Source: an uncultured Acetatifactor sp.
GTDB taxonomy: Bacteria > Bacillota > Clostridia > Lachnospirales > Lachnospiraceae
Direction of reading: 5' to 3'
Assembly: GCA_910588225.1 (NCBI GenBank)
Contig: CAJUQT010000013.1
Coordinates: 1 to 64,000, forward strand
Length of the DNA stretch: 64,000 bases
Shown: positions 26,103-34,215 of the stretch, in pieces
How positions within the stretch are numbered: the stretch's first letter is position 1
How the letters are laid out: every line of letters begins with the position of its first letter
The notes under the pieces: generated by a model
Seen by the model: the letters and a program-made list of their open reading frames with translations, nothing else
Told to the model about the DNA's origin: nothing
Databases searched by the model: none
Made by a program: the position numbers and the translations under genes

Positions 26103-26190
26103 CCATTTCCCTTCAAAACCAAAGCAGGAATATGATGAATTTTCTGATTGACAAGCATTTGAATTTAAAGTACAGTGAGTAAGGAAACTT

Positions 26191-26228
26191 GTACAACAGT
26201 CCGGACAGAGCATTGAACTGTTACAAAC
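26191..26228. other. att-like site related to the recombinase element end
   Basis: The segment matches the left end of the recombinase element (15351-15390) at about 31 of 40 positions, most differences being transitions. It has both inverted arms, ACAACAGT and GAACTGTTACA, around a GGACAGAGCATT centre. No recombinase is next to it. It may be an unoccupied or vacated attachment site. It also lies just upstream of trmB and could instead be part of that promoter region. Confidence 0.4.
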
Positions 26229-26253
26229 TTACAAGATATGGGAGCAGGTATGT

Positions 26254-26904
26254 ATGAGACTGCGTAATATTACAGGTTCGCGGGAGGTGATTGCGGAGAG
26301 TCCTTATGTTATTCGGGAGGAACTGCATGCCGGCTGTGCGGGCAGATGGAAAGAAATTTTCGGCAATGTCAATCCCATTCATATCGAAATCGGAATGGGA
26401 AAGGGAAAATTTATACATACTATGGCCAGGGAGAATCCCGACATTAATTATGTGGGTATCGAGAAGTACTCCAGCGTACTGCTTCGGGCAATCCAGAAGA
26501 TGGAAAAGGAAGAGCTCACTAATCTGAAATTTCTGCGGATGGATGCGGAAGAGATTACCAGGGTGTTCGGTCCCCGGGAGGTAAGCCGGATTTATCTGAA
26601 TTTCTCTGATCCATGGCCGAAGGACAGACATGCCAAGCGCCGGCTGCCTTCGCGGGAATTTCTGGCCAGGTATGATGTGATTCTGGAGAAAAAAGGATGG
26701 CTGGAATTTAAGACAGACAACAGGGCATTATTTGACTTTGCCGTGGGTGAACTGGAACCGGCCGGCTGGAATGCGGATGTGCTTACCTTTGATCTTCACC
26801 ATGACGAAGTGCTGATGCAGGGGAATGTAATGACAGAGTACGAAGAAAAATTCTCAAGTCTGGGAAATCCTATCTGCAAGTATGTCATTAGCAGAGCAAA
26901 CTAA
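26254..26904 (+). CDS. trmB: tRNA (guanine-N7-)-methyltransferase
   Basis: This 216-aa SAM-dependent enzyme methylates G46 of tRNA at N7. IEIGMGKGKF is the SAM-binding motif I, INYVGIEKYSSV motif II, and YLNFSDPWPKDRHAKRRL the TrmB-specific block containing the catalytic Asp. Length is normal. A weak GGAGCAGGT site precedes the ATG. Thioredoxin and YitT genes follow closely and may share the transcript. The tandem palindromes and the att-like site lie upstream. Confidence 0.95.
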   Translation: MRLRNITGSREVIAESPYVIREELHAGCAGRWKEIFGNVNPIHIEIGMGKGKFIHTMARENPDINYVGIEKYSSVLLRAIQKMEKEELTNLKFLRMDAEEITRVFGPREVSRIYLNFSDPWPKDRHAKRRLPSREFLARYDVILEKKGWLEFKTDNRALFDFAVGELEPAGWNADVLTFDLHHDEVLMQGNVMTEYEEKFSSLGNPICKYVISRAN

Positions 26905-26939
26905 AAAGTAAAGCGGAACTATAATCAGGAGGTAAATTT

Positions 26940-27260
26940 ATGGAATACAAATTCACAGAGGACAATTTTGAAGCGGAAGTGCTGCAGGCGGCCACTCCGG
27001 TATTGGTGGATTTTTACGCGGACTGGTGTAATCCCTGTCGGATGATGGGACCTGTGGTGGAGAAAATCGCAGAGGAGTATGAAGGAAGAGTAAAAGTCGG
27101 CAAATGTAATATTGATGAGAATATGACTGTGGCGGCAAGGTATCGCATTTCCAGCATCCCGGCTTTTGTTGTGTTTAAAAACGGCATCCCGGAGACGACT
27201 TATGTGGGAGCTATGTCTGCGGCGGAATTAAAGGAAAAAGTTGAGCAGGCACTGGGGTGA
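26940..27260 (+). CDS. trxA: thioredoxin
   Basis: This 106-aa thioredoxin-fold protein has the active site WCNPCRMMGP at about residues 30-39, where the usual WCGPC has Asn for Gly. SIPAFVVFKNG contains the conserved cis-Pro. It would reduce protein disulfides in the cytoplasm. An AGGAGGTAAATTT site precedes the ATG at ideal spacing. The CNPC variant may shift redox potential but is found in other Clostridia. It lies 35 nt after trmB and 1 nt before the YitT gene. Confidence 0.95.
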   Translation: MEYKFTEDNFEAEVLQAATPVLVDFYADWCNPCRMMGPVVEKIAEEYEGRVKVGKCNIDENMTVAARYRISSIPAFVVFKNGIPETTYVGAMSAAELKEKVEQALG

Positions 27261-27261
27261 G

Positions 27262-28137
27262 ATGAAAAAAGAGGTTGTTCTGTACGAAGGAAAAAGGCTG
27301 CTGCTCTGTGTGCTGGGAGCATTTTTATATGCTGCGGGCACCAATCTTTTTGTGGTACCCGCAGGGCTGTACACAGGCGGACTGATGGGATTTTGTCAGG
27401 TAATCAGAACTGTGCTGGCAGAGTACTTTCACCTGAATTTCAGCAATTTTGATATTGCCGGTATCATTTACTATCTGATTAATATCCCTATTTTTGTAAT
27501 TGCATTCAGGCGGATGGGGAGAATGTTTTTTGCGAAGACATTGTTTACTGTTACGGTGATGACTGTCTTCCTGTCTCTGATTCCTACCAGTATGATTGTG
27601 AAGGATTCCATGGCCGCCTGTATGGTGGGCGGAATTATAACTGGTGCGGGAATCGGACTAACGCTGAGGATGGGCTCTTCCGGCGGCGGAATGGATGTGG
27701 TAGGCGTATTGCTGATTCGGTGGAGGAGAGATTTCAGCGTGGGCAAGGCGAATCTGTTTGTCAATCTGGCTTTGTATGCTGTCTGCCTCTTTAAGTTTGA
27801 TGTGGAGATTGTGGTGTACTCGATAATTTATGCCGCAGTACATTCTGTGGCTATGGATAAGGTCCATACCCAGAATATTAATGTGGAAGCTAAAATCATC
27901 ACAAAGGCCGATACTGCCGAACTGGAGAAAGTGATTTTTGAAGAGATTTACAGAGGAATTACCAAGTGGTCAACAATGGGTGCTTATACCCATGAAGATT
28001 CCCACATGCTTTATATTACACTGTCAAAGTATGAAGTAAGCCGCCTGAAAGCGGCAGTACACAGATATGATCCCAACGCTTTTATTGTGATTAACGAAGG
28101 CGTGAGCATAGACGGAAATTTTATCAAGAAGCTGTAG
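27262..28137 (+). CDS. YitT family membrane protein
   Basis: This 291-aa protein has five to six N-terminal membrane spans (YitT/DUF161) and a cytoplasmic DUF2179 domain from about residue 200 (NINVEAKIITK, GITKWSTMGAYT, NEGVSIDGNF). The family is widespread in Firmicutes; transport of small molecules has been suggested but is unproven here. The ATG at 27262 sits one base after the thioredoxin stop; an in-frame TTG at 27241 inside the thioredoxin gene is unlikely. A strong terminator follows. Confidence 0.88.
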   Translation: MKKEVVLYEGKRLLLCVLGAFLYAAGTNLFVVPAGLYTGGLMGFCQVIRTVLAEYFHLNFSNFDIAGIIYYLINIPIFVIAFRRMGRMFFAKTLFTVTVMTVFLSLIPTSMIVKDSMAACMVGGIITGAGIGLTLRMGSSGGGMDVVGVLLIRWRRDFSVGKANLFVNLALYAVCLFKFDVEIVVYSIIYAAVHSVAMDKVHTQNINVEAKIITKADTAELEKVIFEEIYRGITKWSTMGAYTHEDSHMLYITLSKYEVSRLKAAVHRYDPNAFIVINEGVSIDGNFIKKL

Positions 28138-28141
28138 ACAA

Positions 28142-28193
28142 ATCCCGGCAGAAATCAGTGCTTTATTTAACTGATTTCTGCCGGGATATTTTT
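28142..28193 (+). terminator. strong rho-independent terminator, likely bidirectional
   Basis: A perfect 18-bp stem (28142-28159 with 28170-28187) encloses a 10-nt AT-rich loop. ATTTTTG follows on the plus strand and ATTTG on the minus strand. It ends the trmB-trxA-yitT unit and could also stop murG transcription from the other side. Confidence 0.85.
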
Positions 28194-28319
28194 GATTTAC
28201 TTTTCATTTGATGCTGCCATGCGGCTTTTTCGTGTATGGTTTGTACGATAATTCAGAGACTTTTTGGCCTGGTTAAATCAATGTAATATACAGTCCGTGC
28301 CGGAATGACTGCGAGATGT

Positions 28320-29387
28320 TCAGGGCAGGGCTACCTCTTCGATAAGCCGCATAATCGTCCTGATGGAATCCATTTGTCCGCTGTCGTTCATGGCATTGCG
28401 GAAGGTCTGCCTGGAGAAATAAAGCTCATGTACTTTATCCAGCAGCAGGTCTGTGGTCAGATCATCTTCATGGATGACAATGGAGAAGCCCTGTGCTTCA
28501 AAGGATTTTGCATTGAGCAGCTGATCTCCCCGGCTGCTGGAGGCAGGAAGCGGTATCAGAATATTCGGTTTCTTCAATGCCAGCAGCTCACAGATGGCAT
28601 TGGCACCGGCCCGGGAAATAACCAGGTCCGCCATGGCAAATAAATCCTTCAGCTCTGCTTTTACGTATTCGAACTGTTTATATCCTGCGGTATTCAGGAG
28701 CAGATTGTCTATTTTGTCCTTACCACAGATGTGGACCACCTGAAAATCCGTAAGCAGCCTGGGAAGGGCGGATCGGATCGCCTTATTGACATTGGCGGCG
28801 CCCAGACTTCCTCCCACTACCATAATGACAGGCTTATTGGCACTGAATCCACACATATCCAGGCCGGCAAGCTTATTCCCCTGGGCCAGTTCCGCCCGGA
28901 TGGGGGAACCGGTGAGTACGGCTTTCTCCGCGGGAAGATTTTGAAGCGTTTCCGGGAAATTACAGCAAACCTTTCTGGCTGCGGAAATGCACATTCTGTT
29001 GGCAAGGCCCGGTGTCATATCAGACTCGTGAATAATACATGGAATACCCAGGGAAGCAGCAGCGCGAACTACCGGAACAGAGACAAAGCCGCCCTTTGAG
29101 AAAACCACATTTGGTCTATAGGTCTTCAGGAATTTCCTGGCTTCCGAGAAGCCTTTTATGACGCGAAAAGGGTCTGTAAAATTTTTCAAGTCCAGATATC
29201 GGCGGAACTTACCAGTGGAAATGCCTACATAGGGCAGATCAAAATCGCCGATCAGCCTTTTTTCCATACCGTCATAGGATCCCATATAAGTAATTTCGTA
29301 ACCGGCGTCCTTCAGAGAGGGAAGCAGAGCTATATTGGGGGTAACATGTCCGGCGCTGCCCCCGCCTGTCAAAACGATTCTTTTCAT
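28320..29387 (-). CDS. murG: UDP-GlcNAc:lipid I transferase MurG
   Basis: MurG adds GlcNAc to undecaprenyl-pyrophosphoryl-MurNAc-pentapeptide (lipid I) to form lipid II at the inner face of the membrane. The 355-aa GT-B protein shows the first glycine loop TGGGSAGHV (residues 7-15), IIHESDMTPGLANR, the second glycine loop VVGGSLGA, and ISRAGANAICELLALKKPNI, where UDP-GlcNAc binds. It is separated from the usual mur/fts cluster, as is often seen in Clostridia. A TSCPD gene lies upstream on the same strand with a 19-nt gap. Confidence 0.96.
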   Translation of the reverse strand: MKRIVLTGGGSAGHVTPNIALLPSLKDAGYEITYMGSYDGMEKRLIGDFDLPYVGISTGKFRRYLDLKNFTDPFRVIKGFSEARKFLKTYRPNVVFSKGGFVSVPVVRAAASLGIPCIIHESDMTPGLANRMCISAARKVCCNFPETLQNLPAEKAVLTGSPIRAELAQGNKLAGLDMCGFSANKPVIMVVGGSLGAANVNKAIRSALPRLLTDFQVVHICGKDKIDNLLLNTAGYKQFEYVKAELKDLFAMADLVISRAGANAICELLALKKPNILIPLPASSSRGDQLLNAKSFEAQGFSIVIHEDDLTTDLLLDKVHELYFSRQTFRNAMNDSGQMDSIRTIMRLIEEVALP

Positions 29388-29406
29388 ATGCCAAGCCTTT
29401 CGGAAG

Positions 29407-29652
29407 TTATATCATTTTTTCAAGAGCCAATGCCAGCTGATCCGGACAGGAGGTAGACTTTGTGCCGCACCGGATGCCTTTTAATCTGGAAATAGCTTCT
29501 TCCGGCGTCATTCCTTTTACCAGGGCACTGACGCCCTGCAGGTTGCCGTGGCAGCCGCCGGTAAACAGAACGGAATCGATGACGCCATCCTTCAATTGAA
29601 TGTCAATTTCCCGTGAACATGTACCTTGTGTTGTGTATTTCAGTGAATCCAT
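29407..29652 (-). CDS. TSCPD domain protein (TIGR03905 type)
   Basis: This 81-aa protein consists of a single TSCPD domain. FTGGCHGNLQG and CGTKSTSCPDQLA contain the conserved Gly-Cys and Thr/Ser-Cys-Pro-Asp motifs. In longer proteins this domain sits at the end of B12-dependent ribonucleotide reductases; the free form is common in Clostridia and has no established function, though Cys-based metal binding is likely. The ATG at 29652 is 9 nt from AAAGGAG; the ATG at 29661 directly abuts it and is unlikely. It is probably co-transcribed with murG. Confidence 0.85.
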   Translation of the reverse strand: MDSLKYTTQGTCSREIDIQLKDGVIDSVLFTGGCHGNLQGVSALVKGMTPEEAISRLKGIRCGTKSTSCPDQLALALEKMI

Positions 29653-29937
29653 AGAACTCATCTCCTTTTATTTTATGCGTTACGATATATTCTATCAGAT
29701 TTTTCGGCATTCTGCAATCAAGGGATATAAATTTTTGCAGGAGTGCGGAAAAAAGATGCATGTGTTGGTATTTTTTGTCGGAAAAAGAGAGAAAAATGCG
29801 ATGAAATATTCTGTAAACATGAATATCGATACGGTATACTGGAGTTACAGGAGGAAAGGTAACGGCTCAGATTTCCTTTGAGCTGTTAATGTGACTTTGC
29901 CTGGCCCGTGCGTTGTAATAGTGAGAGGAGGCGCAAT

Positions 29938-30837
29938 ATGTTTCGTATTTTTCAGGAGGAAAAGCTGATATCGATTTTTATGTTTCTGTTTCTGGGAAGC
30001 AGTATTATTCTGCGGATATTCCTGGGACTGCTTTACCGGAATATGATAAAGGAGGCAGACAATATGGCTTCCACAAAAAACAGATTGTTAAAACAATGTA
30101 AAACAAAATTTGCCAGCTGCTATCAGCTGAGCAACGGAGTTGCCAATATTCCCGTTTTTGTGGACAAGTTTCTGAACCGGATGTCTCTGGGGCATCTTTC
30201 CTTTGAGACGCTTTACCACCTTTCCGGCCAACTGATGTTGTTGTCGGTGGTCTTTTCCGGTATAGGAGTGTGTAAAAGTATTGTTGAGGGACGCACAGTG
30301 GGAGATGTGCTTCCGTTTTACATTGTGAGCTTTTTTGGACTGTACATATATTTCAGTGTGTCCACGGTTGTGGATGTGCGGGGAAAAAAGCGGATATTGA
30401 AGGTGAATCTGGTAGATTATCTGGAGAATCACCTGTCACCCCGCATTGAAGTGACAAGGCAGGATATCGAGATGTTGTACGGGGAATCCGCCTTTGAGGA
30501 AAAAACGGAAAATTATGGACGCGTACAGGGAGGCAGAAGCGGCAGAGGAAGAAGCCGTAGGGGAGGCAGAGCCCTGGTGCGGCCGGAGGGAAGAAGGACA
30601 GTGGAGCTGATGCCTATCGGGAACAGACTGGCGGCAGGTGGAGAAGAACTGAATGTTTCGGCGGGGGCAGAAGAGGAGGCGGAACAGATGTATGCACCCA
30701 TGCCATCCGTGGCGCCGGCGCCACCCATACAAGTTCCGCCAGAGCAGACGTCTGCGGATGAGAGTGAATCGTCCGAGGATTCTGCTGCGGTGACAGCCGA
30801 AGAGCTGGAAGCGCTGCTGAAGGAGTTTCTTACATAA
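29938..30837 (+). CDS. membrane protein with low-complexity tail, unknown function
   Basis: This 299-aa protein has a membrane span at residues 10-33, two more near 95-115 and 125-150, and a long cytoplasmic C-terminal region. The tail contains an Arg/Gly-rich stretch (GGRSGRGRSRRGGR) and then acidic, Pro-rich sequence. No enzymatic motif is visible, and I do not recognise the family. The ATG at 29938 follows GAGAGGAGG at good spacing; an upstream in-frame ATG at 29908 is unnecessary. A terminator lies 14 nt past the stop, so it is probably monocistronic. Confidence 0.7.
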   Translation: MFRIFQEEKLISIFMFLFLGSSIILRIFLGLLYRNMIKEADNMASTKNRLLKQCKTKFASCYQLSNGVANIPVFVDKFLNRMSLGHLSFETLYHLSGQLMLLSVVFSGIGVCKSIVEGRTVGDVLPFYIVSFFGLYIYFSVSTVVDVRGKKRILKVNLVDYLENHLSPRIEVTRQDIEMLYGESAFEEKTENYGRVQGGRSGRGRSRRGGRALVRPEGRRTVELMPIGNRLAAGGEELNVSAGAEEEAEQMYAPMPSVAPAPPIQVPPEQTSADESESSEDSAAVTAEELEALLKEFLT

Positions 30838-30850
30838 AGTACTTGAATTT

Positions 30851-30897
30851 GCCATATGACTTTGTTACACTTAGGACAAAGTCTTATGGCTTTTATT
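30851..30897 (+). terminator. rho-independent terminator
   Basis: GCCATATGACTTTGT (30851-30865) pairs with ACAAAGTCTTATGGC (30876-30890), a 15-bp stem with one mismatch, followed by TTTTATT. It separates the membrane-protein gene from the dehydrogenase gene. Confidence 0.85.
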
Positions 30898-30995
30898 CAT
30901 GGCAATATATGACACTGGGATTCTGCTCTGGAATTCTGGTGCAGAAGACTCGCGAAGCGTGGATTCTATCGTTTAGCAATGTGGGTGGAGTTTAT

Positions 30996-31958
30996 ATGAA
31001 GATTGTTATTCTGGAGAGAAACAGTGTGGGCACGGATGTATCTGTGGAAGCTGTACGTGCCTTTGGGGAAGTAACGATTTATGAAAATACAGTGACGGTG
31101 CAGGAGGTCCGGGAGCGGGTCCGGGACGCGGATATTGTGATTGCCAATAAGTCGCCCTTATGTGAGGATACGCTGAAAGGTGCGAAAAATGTAAAGCTGA
31201 TCTGTGAATTTGCCACAGGCTATGATAACTGTGATTTGGAATATTGCAGATCCAGAGGCATTAAGGTCGCCAATGTGAGGGATTATTGTACCGGTATGGT
31301 GGCACAGCATACTTTTGCAATGGCGCTTGCACTGAGCCAGAAGCTGTTCCATTATGATCAATATGTGAAGTCCGGGGCGTACAGTGCTCAGGAGCGTTTT
31401 TCCAATTTTGACCTGCCCTTTTATGAGCTGGAGGGCAAGACCTGGGGAATCGTGGGCATGGGAAATATTGGCAGAAGAGTGGCGAAGATTGCGGATGCTT
31501 TTGGGTGCAGAGTGATTTGCTGTTCTGTCACCGGCAGCGGCAGCGAGACCGAATATCCCAGAGTGAATAAGGATACACTGCTTGGAGAGAGTGACTTTTT
31601 GTCCCTGCATTGTCCGCTGAGCCCATTGTCAAGGAATTATATTGACGGGGCTGCGCTGAAAAAAATGAAGAATACGGCGATATTGCTGAATGTGGCCAGA
31701 GGCCCGGTGGTGAATAACAAAGATCTGTACGAAGCGCTGACGAACGGTGAGATTGCGGCGGCAGGCCTGGATGTGGTGGAAAAGGAGCCCCTGCAGCCGG
31801 ACAATCCGCTGAGCCTTTTTAAGGACAGCAACAGGCTGATTATTACGCCGCATCTGGCCTGGGCCAGCGTGGAAGCCCGTACCCGATGCGTGCAGGAAGC
31901 GTGTAAGAACATCGCTGCATTTCTGAGAGGCGAGGCAAGAAATGTAGTGAATCCATAG
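30996..31958 (+). CDS. D-isomer 2-hydroxyacid dehydrogenase
   Basis: This 320-aa NAD-dependent dehydrogenase has GIVGMGNIGRRVAKIA (Rossmann GxGxxG, about residue 150), LHCPLSPLSRN, NVARGPVVNN (catalytic Arg), DVVEKEPLQPDNPL (Glu) and ITPHLAWAS (catalytic His). These fit the hydroxypyruvate/glycerate or D-lactate dehydrogenase family; the substrate cannot be assigned by sequence. The open frame extends upstream to 30843, but that part contains the terminator. The ATG at 30996 follows GGTGGAG and gives the standard start. Confidence 0.92.
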   Translation: MKIVILERNSVGTDVSVEAVRAFGEVTIYENTVTVQEVRERVRDADIVIANKSPLCEDTLKGAKNVKLICEFATGYDNCDLEYCRSRGIKVANVRDYCTGMVAQHTFAMALALSQKLFHYDQYVKSGAYSAQERFSNFDLPFYELEGKTWGIVGMGNIGRRVAKIADAFGCRVICCSVTGSGSETEYPRVNKDTLLGESDFLSLHCPLSPLSRNYIDGAALKKMKNTAILLNVARGPVVNNKDLYEALTNGEIAAAGLDVVEKEPLQPDNPLSLFKDSNRLIITPHLAWASVEARTRCVQEACKNIAAFLRGEARNVVNP

Positions 31959-32042
31959 TCGATGCAGACACTTTTCTCTTATGGGAAAAGTGCGTCGTCA
32001 GAGAGAAGCTGCCGGAACAAACGGAGGAACGAAATAAAACGA

Positions 32043-32468
32043 ATGATAGAAAAATGGAAGTTACTTTATAGAAAATATGAGGAAATTATTGTATACCTGA
32101 TTGTGGGAGTCCTGACCACCATAGTGGCCTGGACGGCAAAGTTTGCCGCCAACGCAGTGCTGTTCGGCAATACTATGCATCCGGACCACTTTCAGAATGG
32201 GGTGCTCAGTGTCATCAACTGGGCTGCAGGTGTGATTTTTGCCTATTTTACCAACAGGAGATTTGTCTTTAAAAGCAAAAAGCCTATGGCAAAGGAGGCG
32301 CCTAAGTTTGTGCTTTCCAGGGTGTCCACTTTGATTCTGGATGTGGTGGTAATGCAGATATTTACGATCCTGAATGTGAATCTGGTGGTGGGAAGCGTGG
32401 TCTCTGCGGTGCTGGTAACCATTGCCAATTATGTATTCAGTAAGCTATTTGTGTTCAACAGGAAATGA
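32043..32468 (+). CDS. GtrA family membrane protein
   Basis: This 141-aa protein has four membrane spans of the GtrA/DPMS type. IIVYLIVGVLTTIVAW forms the first, and FAYFTNRRFVFKSK is the conserved loop motif. GtrA-like proteins are thought to help move polyprenyl-linked sugars across the membrane or support a partner glycosyltransferase. None is adjacent here. The frame is open from 31962, but ATG 32043 gives a regular N-terminus; its GGAGG lies about 15 nt upstream, longer than usual. Confidence 0.85.
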   Translation: MIEKWKLLYRKYEEIIVYLIVGVLTTIVAWTAKFAANAVLFGNTMHPDHFQNGVLSVINWAAGVIFAYFTNRRFVFKSKKPMAKEAPKFVLSRVSTLILDVVVMQIFTILNVNLVVGSVVSAVLVTIANYVFSKLFVFNRK

Positions 32469-32486
32469 GAGTCCATGCTGTCAGGC

Positions 32487-33185
32487 TTAAATCTTCCTGA
32501 CCATTTCTCTGACCAGAGCAGCAGAGTGCTTCGCCGCGGCTTTCTCAAAAGCAGGATAATCCATCTCGGCACTGTCATCAGCCTTGTCTGAGATAGCACG
32601 GATGATGACAAAGGGAATATCGTTGAGATAAGCACCGTGAGCGATGGAAGCACCCTCCATCTCCGCGCAGTCTCCCTGGAATGAGGAAATCAGATGTTCT
32701 TTCGTTTCTTTACTGGAAATGAACTGGTCTCCGCTGACTACCCGGCCCAGGACCACATTTATATCCGGATTTGCTTTTCTGCAGACGCTCTGTGCAAGGG
32801 CAACGAGAGATTCATCCGCCTTGAATTCGCGGAAGCCTATCTGAGGGACTTCTCCCAATTGATACCCGAAAATGGTGACGTCCATATCATGATGCAGGGC
32901 ATCCTTTGAAATCAGAATGTCGCCGATATCCAGCCCGGTATTCAGGGACCCGGCTACACCGGTATTGATCAGATGGGTCACGTGAAAGATATCTGCCAGA
33001 ATCTGCACGCAGAGCGCCGCGTTTACCTTCCCGATGCCGCAACGGACGATGACGACGGAAGCACCGCTGAGAAGCCCTTCATGAAAATCCATTCCTGCTT
33101 TTGTGGTAATCTTATCGTCTTCAAGTTCTGCAATCAGCTGTTCCACTTCCAGCTCCATTGCGCCTATTATTCCTGTCTTGTTCAT
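32487..33185 (-). CDS. mtnN: 5'-methylthioadenosine/S-adenosylhomocysteine nucleosidase
   Basis: This 232-aa enzyme removes adenine from MTA and SAH, feeding the activated methyl cycle. GIIGAMELEVEQL starts the fold; GVAGSLN, VSGDQFIS, AEMEGASIAH (Glu of the ribose site) and RAISDKAD (catalytic Asp) are the family motifs. The ATG at 33185 follows GGAGA; the long upstream extension runs into repeats and is not coding. luxS, whose substrate S-ribosylhomocysteine is the product of this enzyme, lies directly upstream on the same strand, separated by a repeat-flanked hairpin. Confidence 0.96.
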   Translation of the reverse strand: MNKTGIIGAMELEVEQLIAELEDDKITTKAGMDFHEGLLSGASVVIVRCGIGKVNAALCVQILADIFHVTHLINTGVAGSLNTGLDIGDILISKDALHHDMDVTIFGYQLGEVPQIGFREFKADESLVALAQSVCRKANPDINVVLGRVVSGDQFISSKETKEHLISSFQGDCAEMEGASIAHGAYLNDIPFVIIRAISDKADDSAEMDYPAFEKAAAKHSAALVREMVRKI

Positions 33186-33204
33186 AGTATATATTCTCCT
33201 ATTT

Positions 33205-33329
33205 ATAGTTCCGCCGTCCTTTCTCCGGCCCCAGTACCTGGAATCATTTCCGGCCGCAGGAAAAGTGTCCGTAAATGATTCCGGGGCCGTTCGGAAGGAC
33301 GACTGATAATAGTTCCGCCGTCCTTTCTC
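33205..33329. repeat. hairpin flanked by 21-bp direct repeats between luxS and mtnN
   Basis: An identical 21-bp sequence, ATAGTTCCGCCGTCCTTTCTC, is present at 33205-33225 and 33309-33329. Between them lies an extended interrupted inverted repeat: GTCCTT, GGCCCC and GGAATCATTT on one side pair with AAATGATTCC, GGGGCC and AAGGAC on the other. The second direct repeat overlaps the luxS stop. The structure could be a small inserted palindromic unit with a target duplication, or an RNA element acting on mtnN expression. Confidence 0.75.
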
Positions 33330-33807
33330 ATAAAGGGTAAGACAAACGGGTATCATCAATGTTATACAGTACATTTTCCAGATATTTTTTTGCCAGATAA
33401 TTTGTCATGGGAAGATTCATATCCAGATAGTTTCCGCAGTCCTTCGCGGAAGCACCGGGGACTTCGTCTCTGTAATCCCGGATAAATTCATACATTTGTG
33501 TAATCAGCGGCACGATATCCCGTGACGAGAGATCTCCTGCCAGCAGGAGATAAAAGCCGGTGCGGCATCCCATGGGACCGAAGTAGATGGTCTTCTCACC
33601 ATATACGGGATGGTTTCTCAGAAAGGTGGCGCCCAGGTGCTCAATGGTATGTACCTCCGCGGTATTCATGACGGGTTCCTCGTTGGGACTGGTCATACGC
33701 AGATCGAAGGTAGTAATGACTTCGGCTCCTATGTGATCCTTACGTGACACATATACGCCGGGCTGCAATTTGATATGGTCTATGGTGAAGCTTGCAATTT
33801 TTTCCAT
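33328..33807 (-). CDS. luxS: S-ribosylhomocysteine lyase
   Basis: LuxS cleaves S-ribosylhomocysteine to homocysteine and DPD, the precursor of AI-2. The 159-aa protein has the metal-binding HTIEHLGATF motif, MGCRTGFYLLL with the catalytic Cys, and the conserved N-terminal FTIDHIKLQPG. It is upstream of mtnN in the same direction, so the two steps from SAH to homocysteine are likely co-expressed. AAAGGAACC precedes the ATG. Function in methyl recycling is certain by family; quorum signalling is only possible. Confidence 0.96.
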   Translation of the reverse strand: MEKIASFTIDHIKLQPGVYVSRKDHIGAEVITTFDLRMTSPNEEPVMNTAEVHTIEHLGATFLRNHPVYGEKTIYFGPMGCRTGFYLLLAGDLSSRDIVPLITQMYEFIRDYRDEVPGASAKDCGNYLDMNLPMTNYLAKKYLENVLYNIDDTRLSYPL

Positions 33808-34012
33808 AATATGGGTTCCTTTCTTTCATTCTGACGGACATACCGCCTTATTATTGTATTGATTATAGTGGGAAAAGTCAACATTTTTAATGTTCCTTTT
33901 TTAACTCAAGTGTCACTGGCAAAAAAATTTGTCGACTTTACCAATGGTCTTGCAATAGATATTTTGATATGTTACATTAAAAATGATATATCGAGATTTG
34001 TGGGAGGAAATT
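33808..34012 (+). promoter_or_regulatory. AT-rich intergenic region with a possible promoter for the island
   Basis: No gene is visible here. TTGCAA (33950-33955) and TACATT (33973-33978) are separated by 17 nt and point toward the small two-TM gene starting at 34013. Both hexamers deviate from consensus, so this is tentative. The divergent luxS promoter must also lie in this stretch. Confidence 0.35.
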
Positions 34013-34196
34013 ATGAGCAGTACAGGAAATCTAATTCTGGCAATTATGTGGATTGCTGCATTACCATTATGGTTTTTATATAGAAAATACTGCGGCGGGT
34101 ATTATATGGCTATGTGCAGGAATTGCTGAACTAATCATTGGATTGATAGATGCAATAAAGAGAAGAAAGGCAGGAAGCGGCCGAACGGCCAAATAA
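34013..34196 (+). pseudogene. two-TM small membrane protein gene with a T5 frameshift
   Basis: GGGAGGAAATT precedes an ATG that opens MSSTGNLILAIMWIAALPLW, a membrane span. In the literal frame translation ends at 34127-34129 after 38 aa. If one T of the run at about 34074-34078 is removed, the frame continues through ENTAAGIIWLCAGIAELIIG and KRRKAGSGRTAK to a stop at 34194-34196, giving a 60-aa protein with two spans and a basic tail. Such a clear second half suggests a recent frameshift, a sequencing error in the T-run, or programmed slippage. It lies 19 nt upstream of the 648-aa gene. Confidence 0.5.
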
Positions 34197-34215
34197 AGAG
34201 TATGACAGGAGAAGG

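Noticed and set aside
25941..26213. 90-aa minus-strand protein with 13-residue repeats
   Set aside because: The frame stays open because the repeat unit is a multiple of three; it overlaps the start of the carboxypeptidase gene and lacks a plausible start region.
30843..30995. N-terminal extension of the 2-hydroxyacid dehydrogenase
   Set aside because: This stretch contains an intrinsic terminator, and the downstream ATG with its own ribosome site gives the family start.
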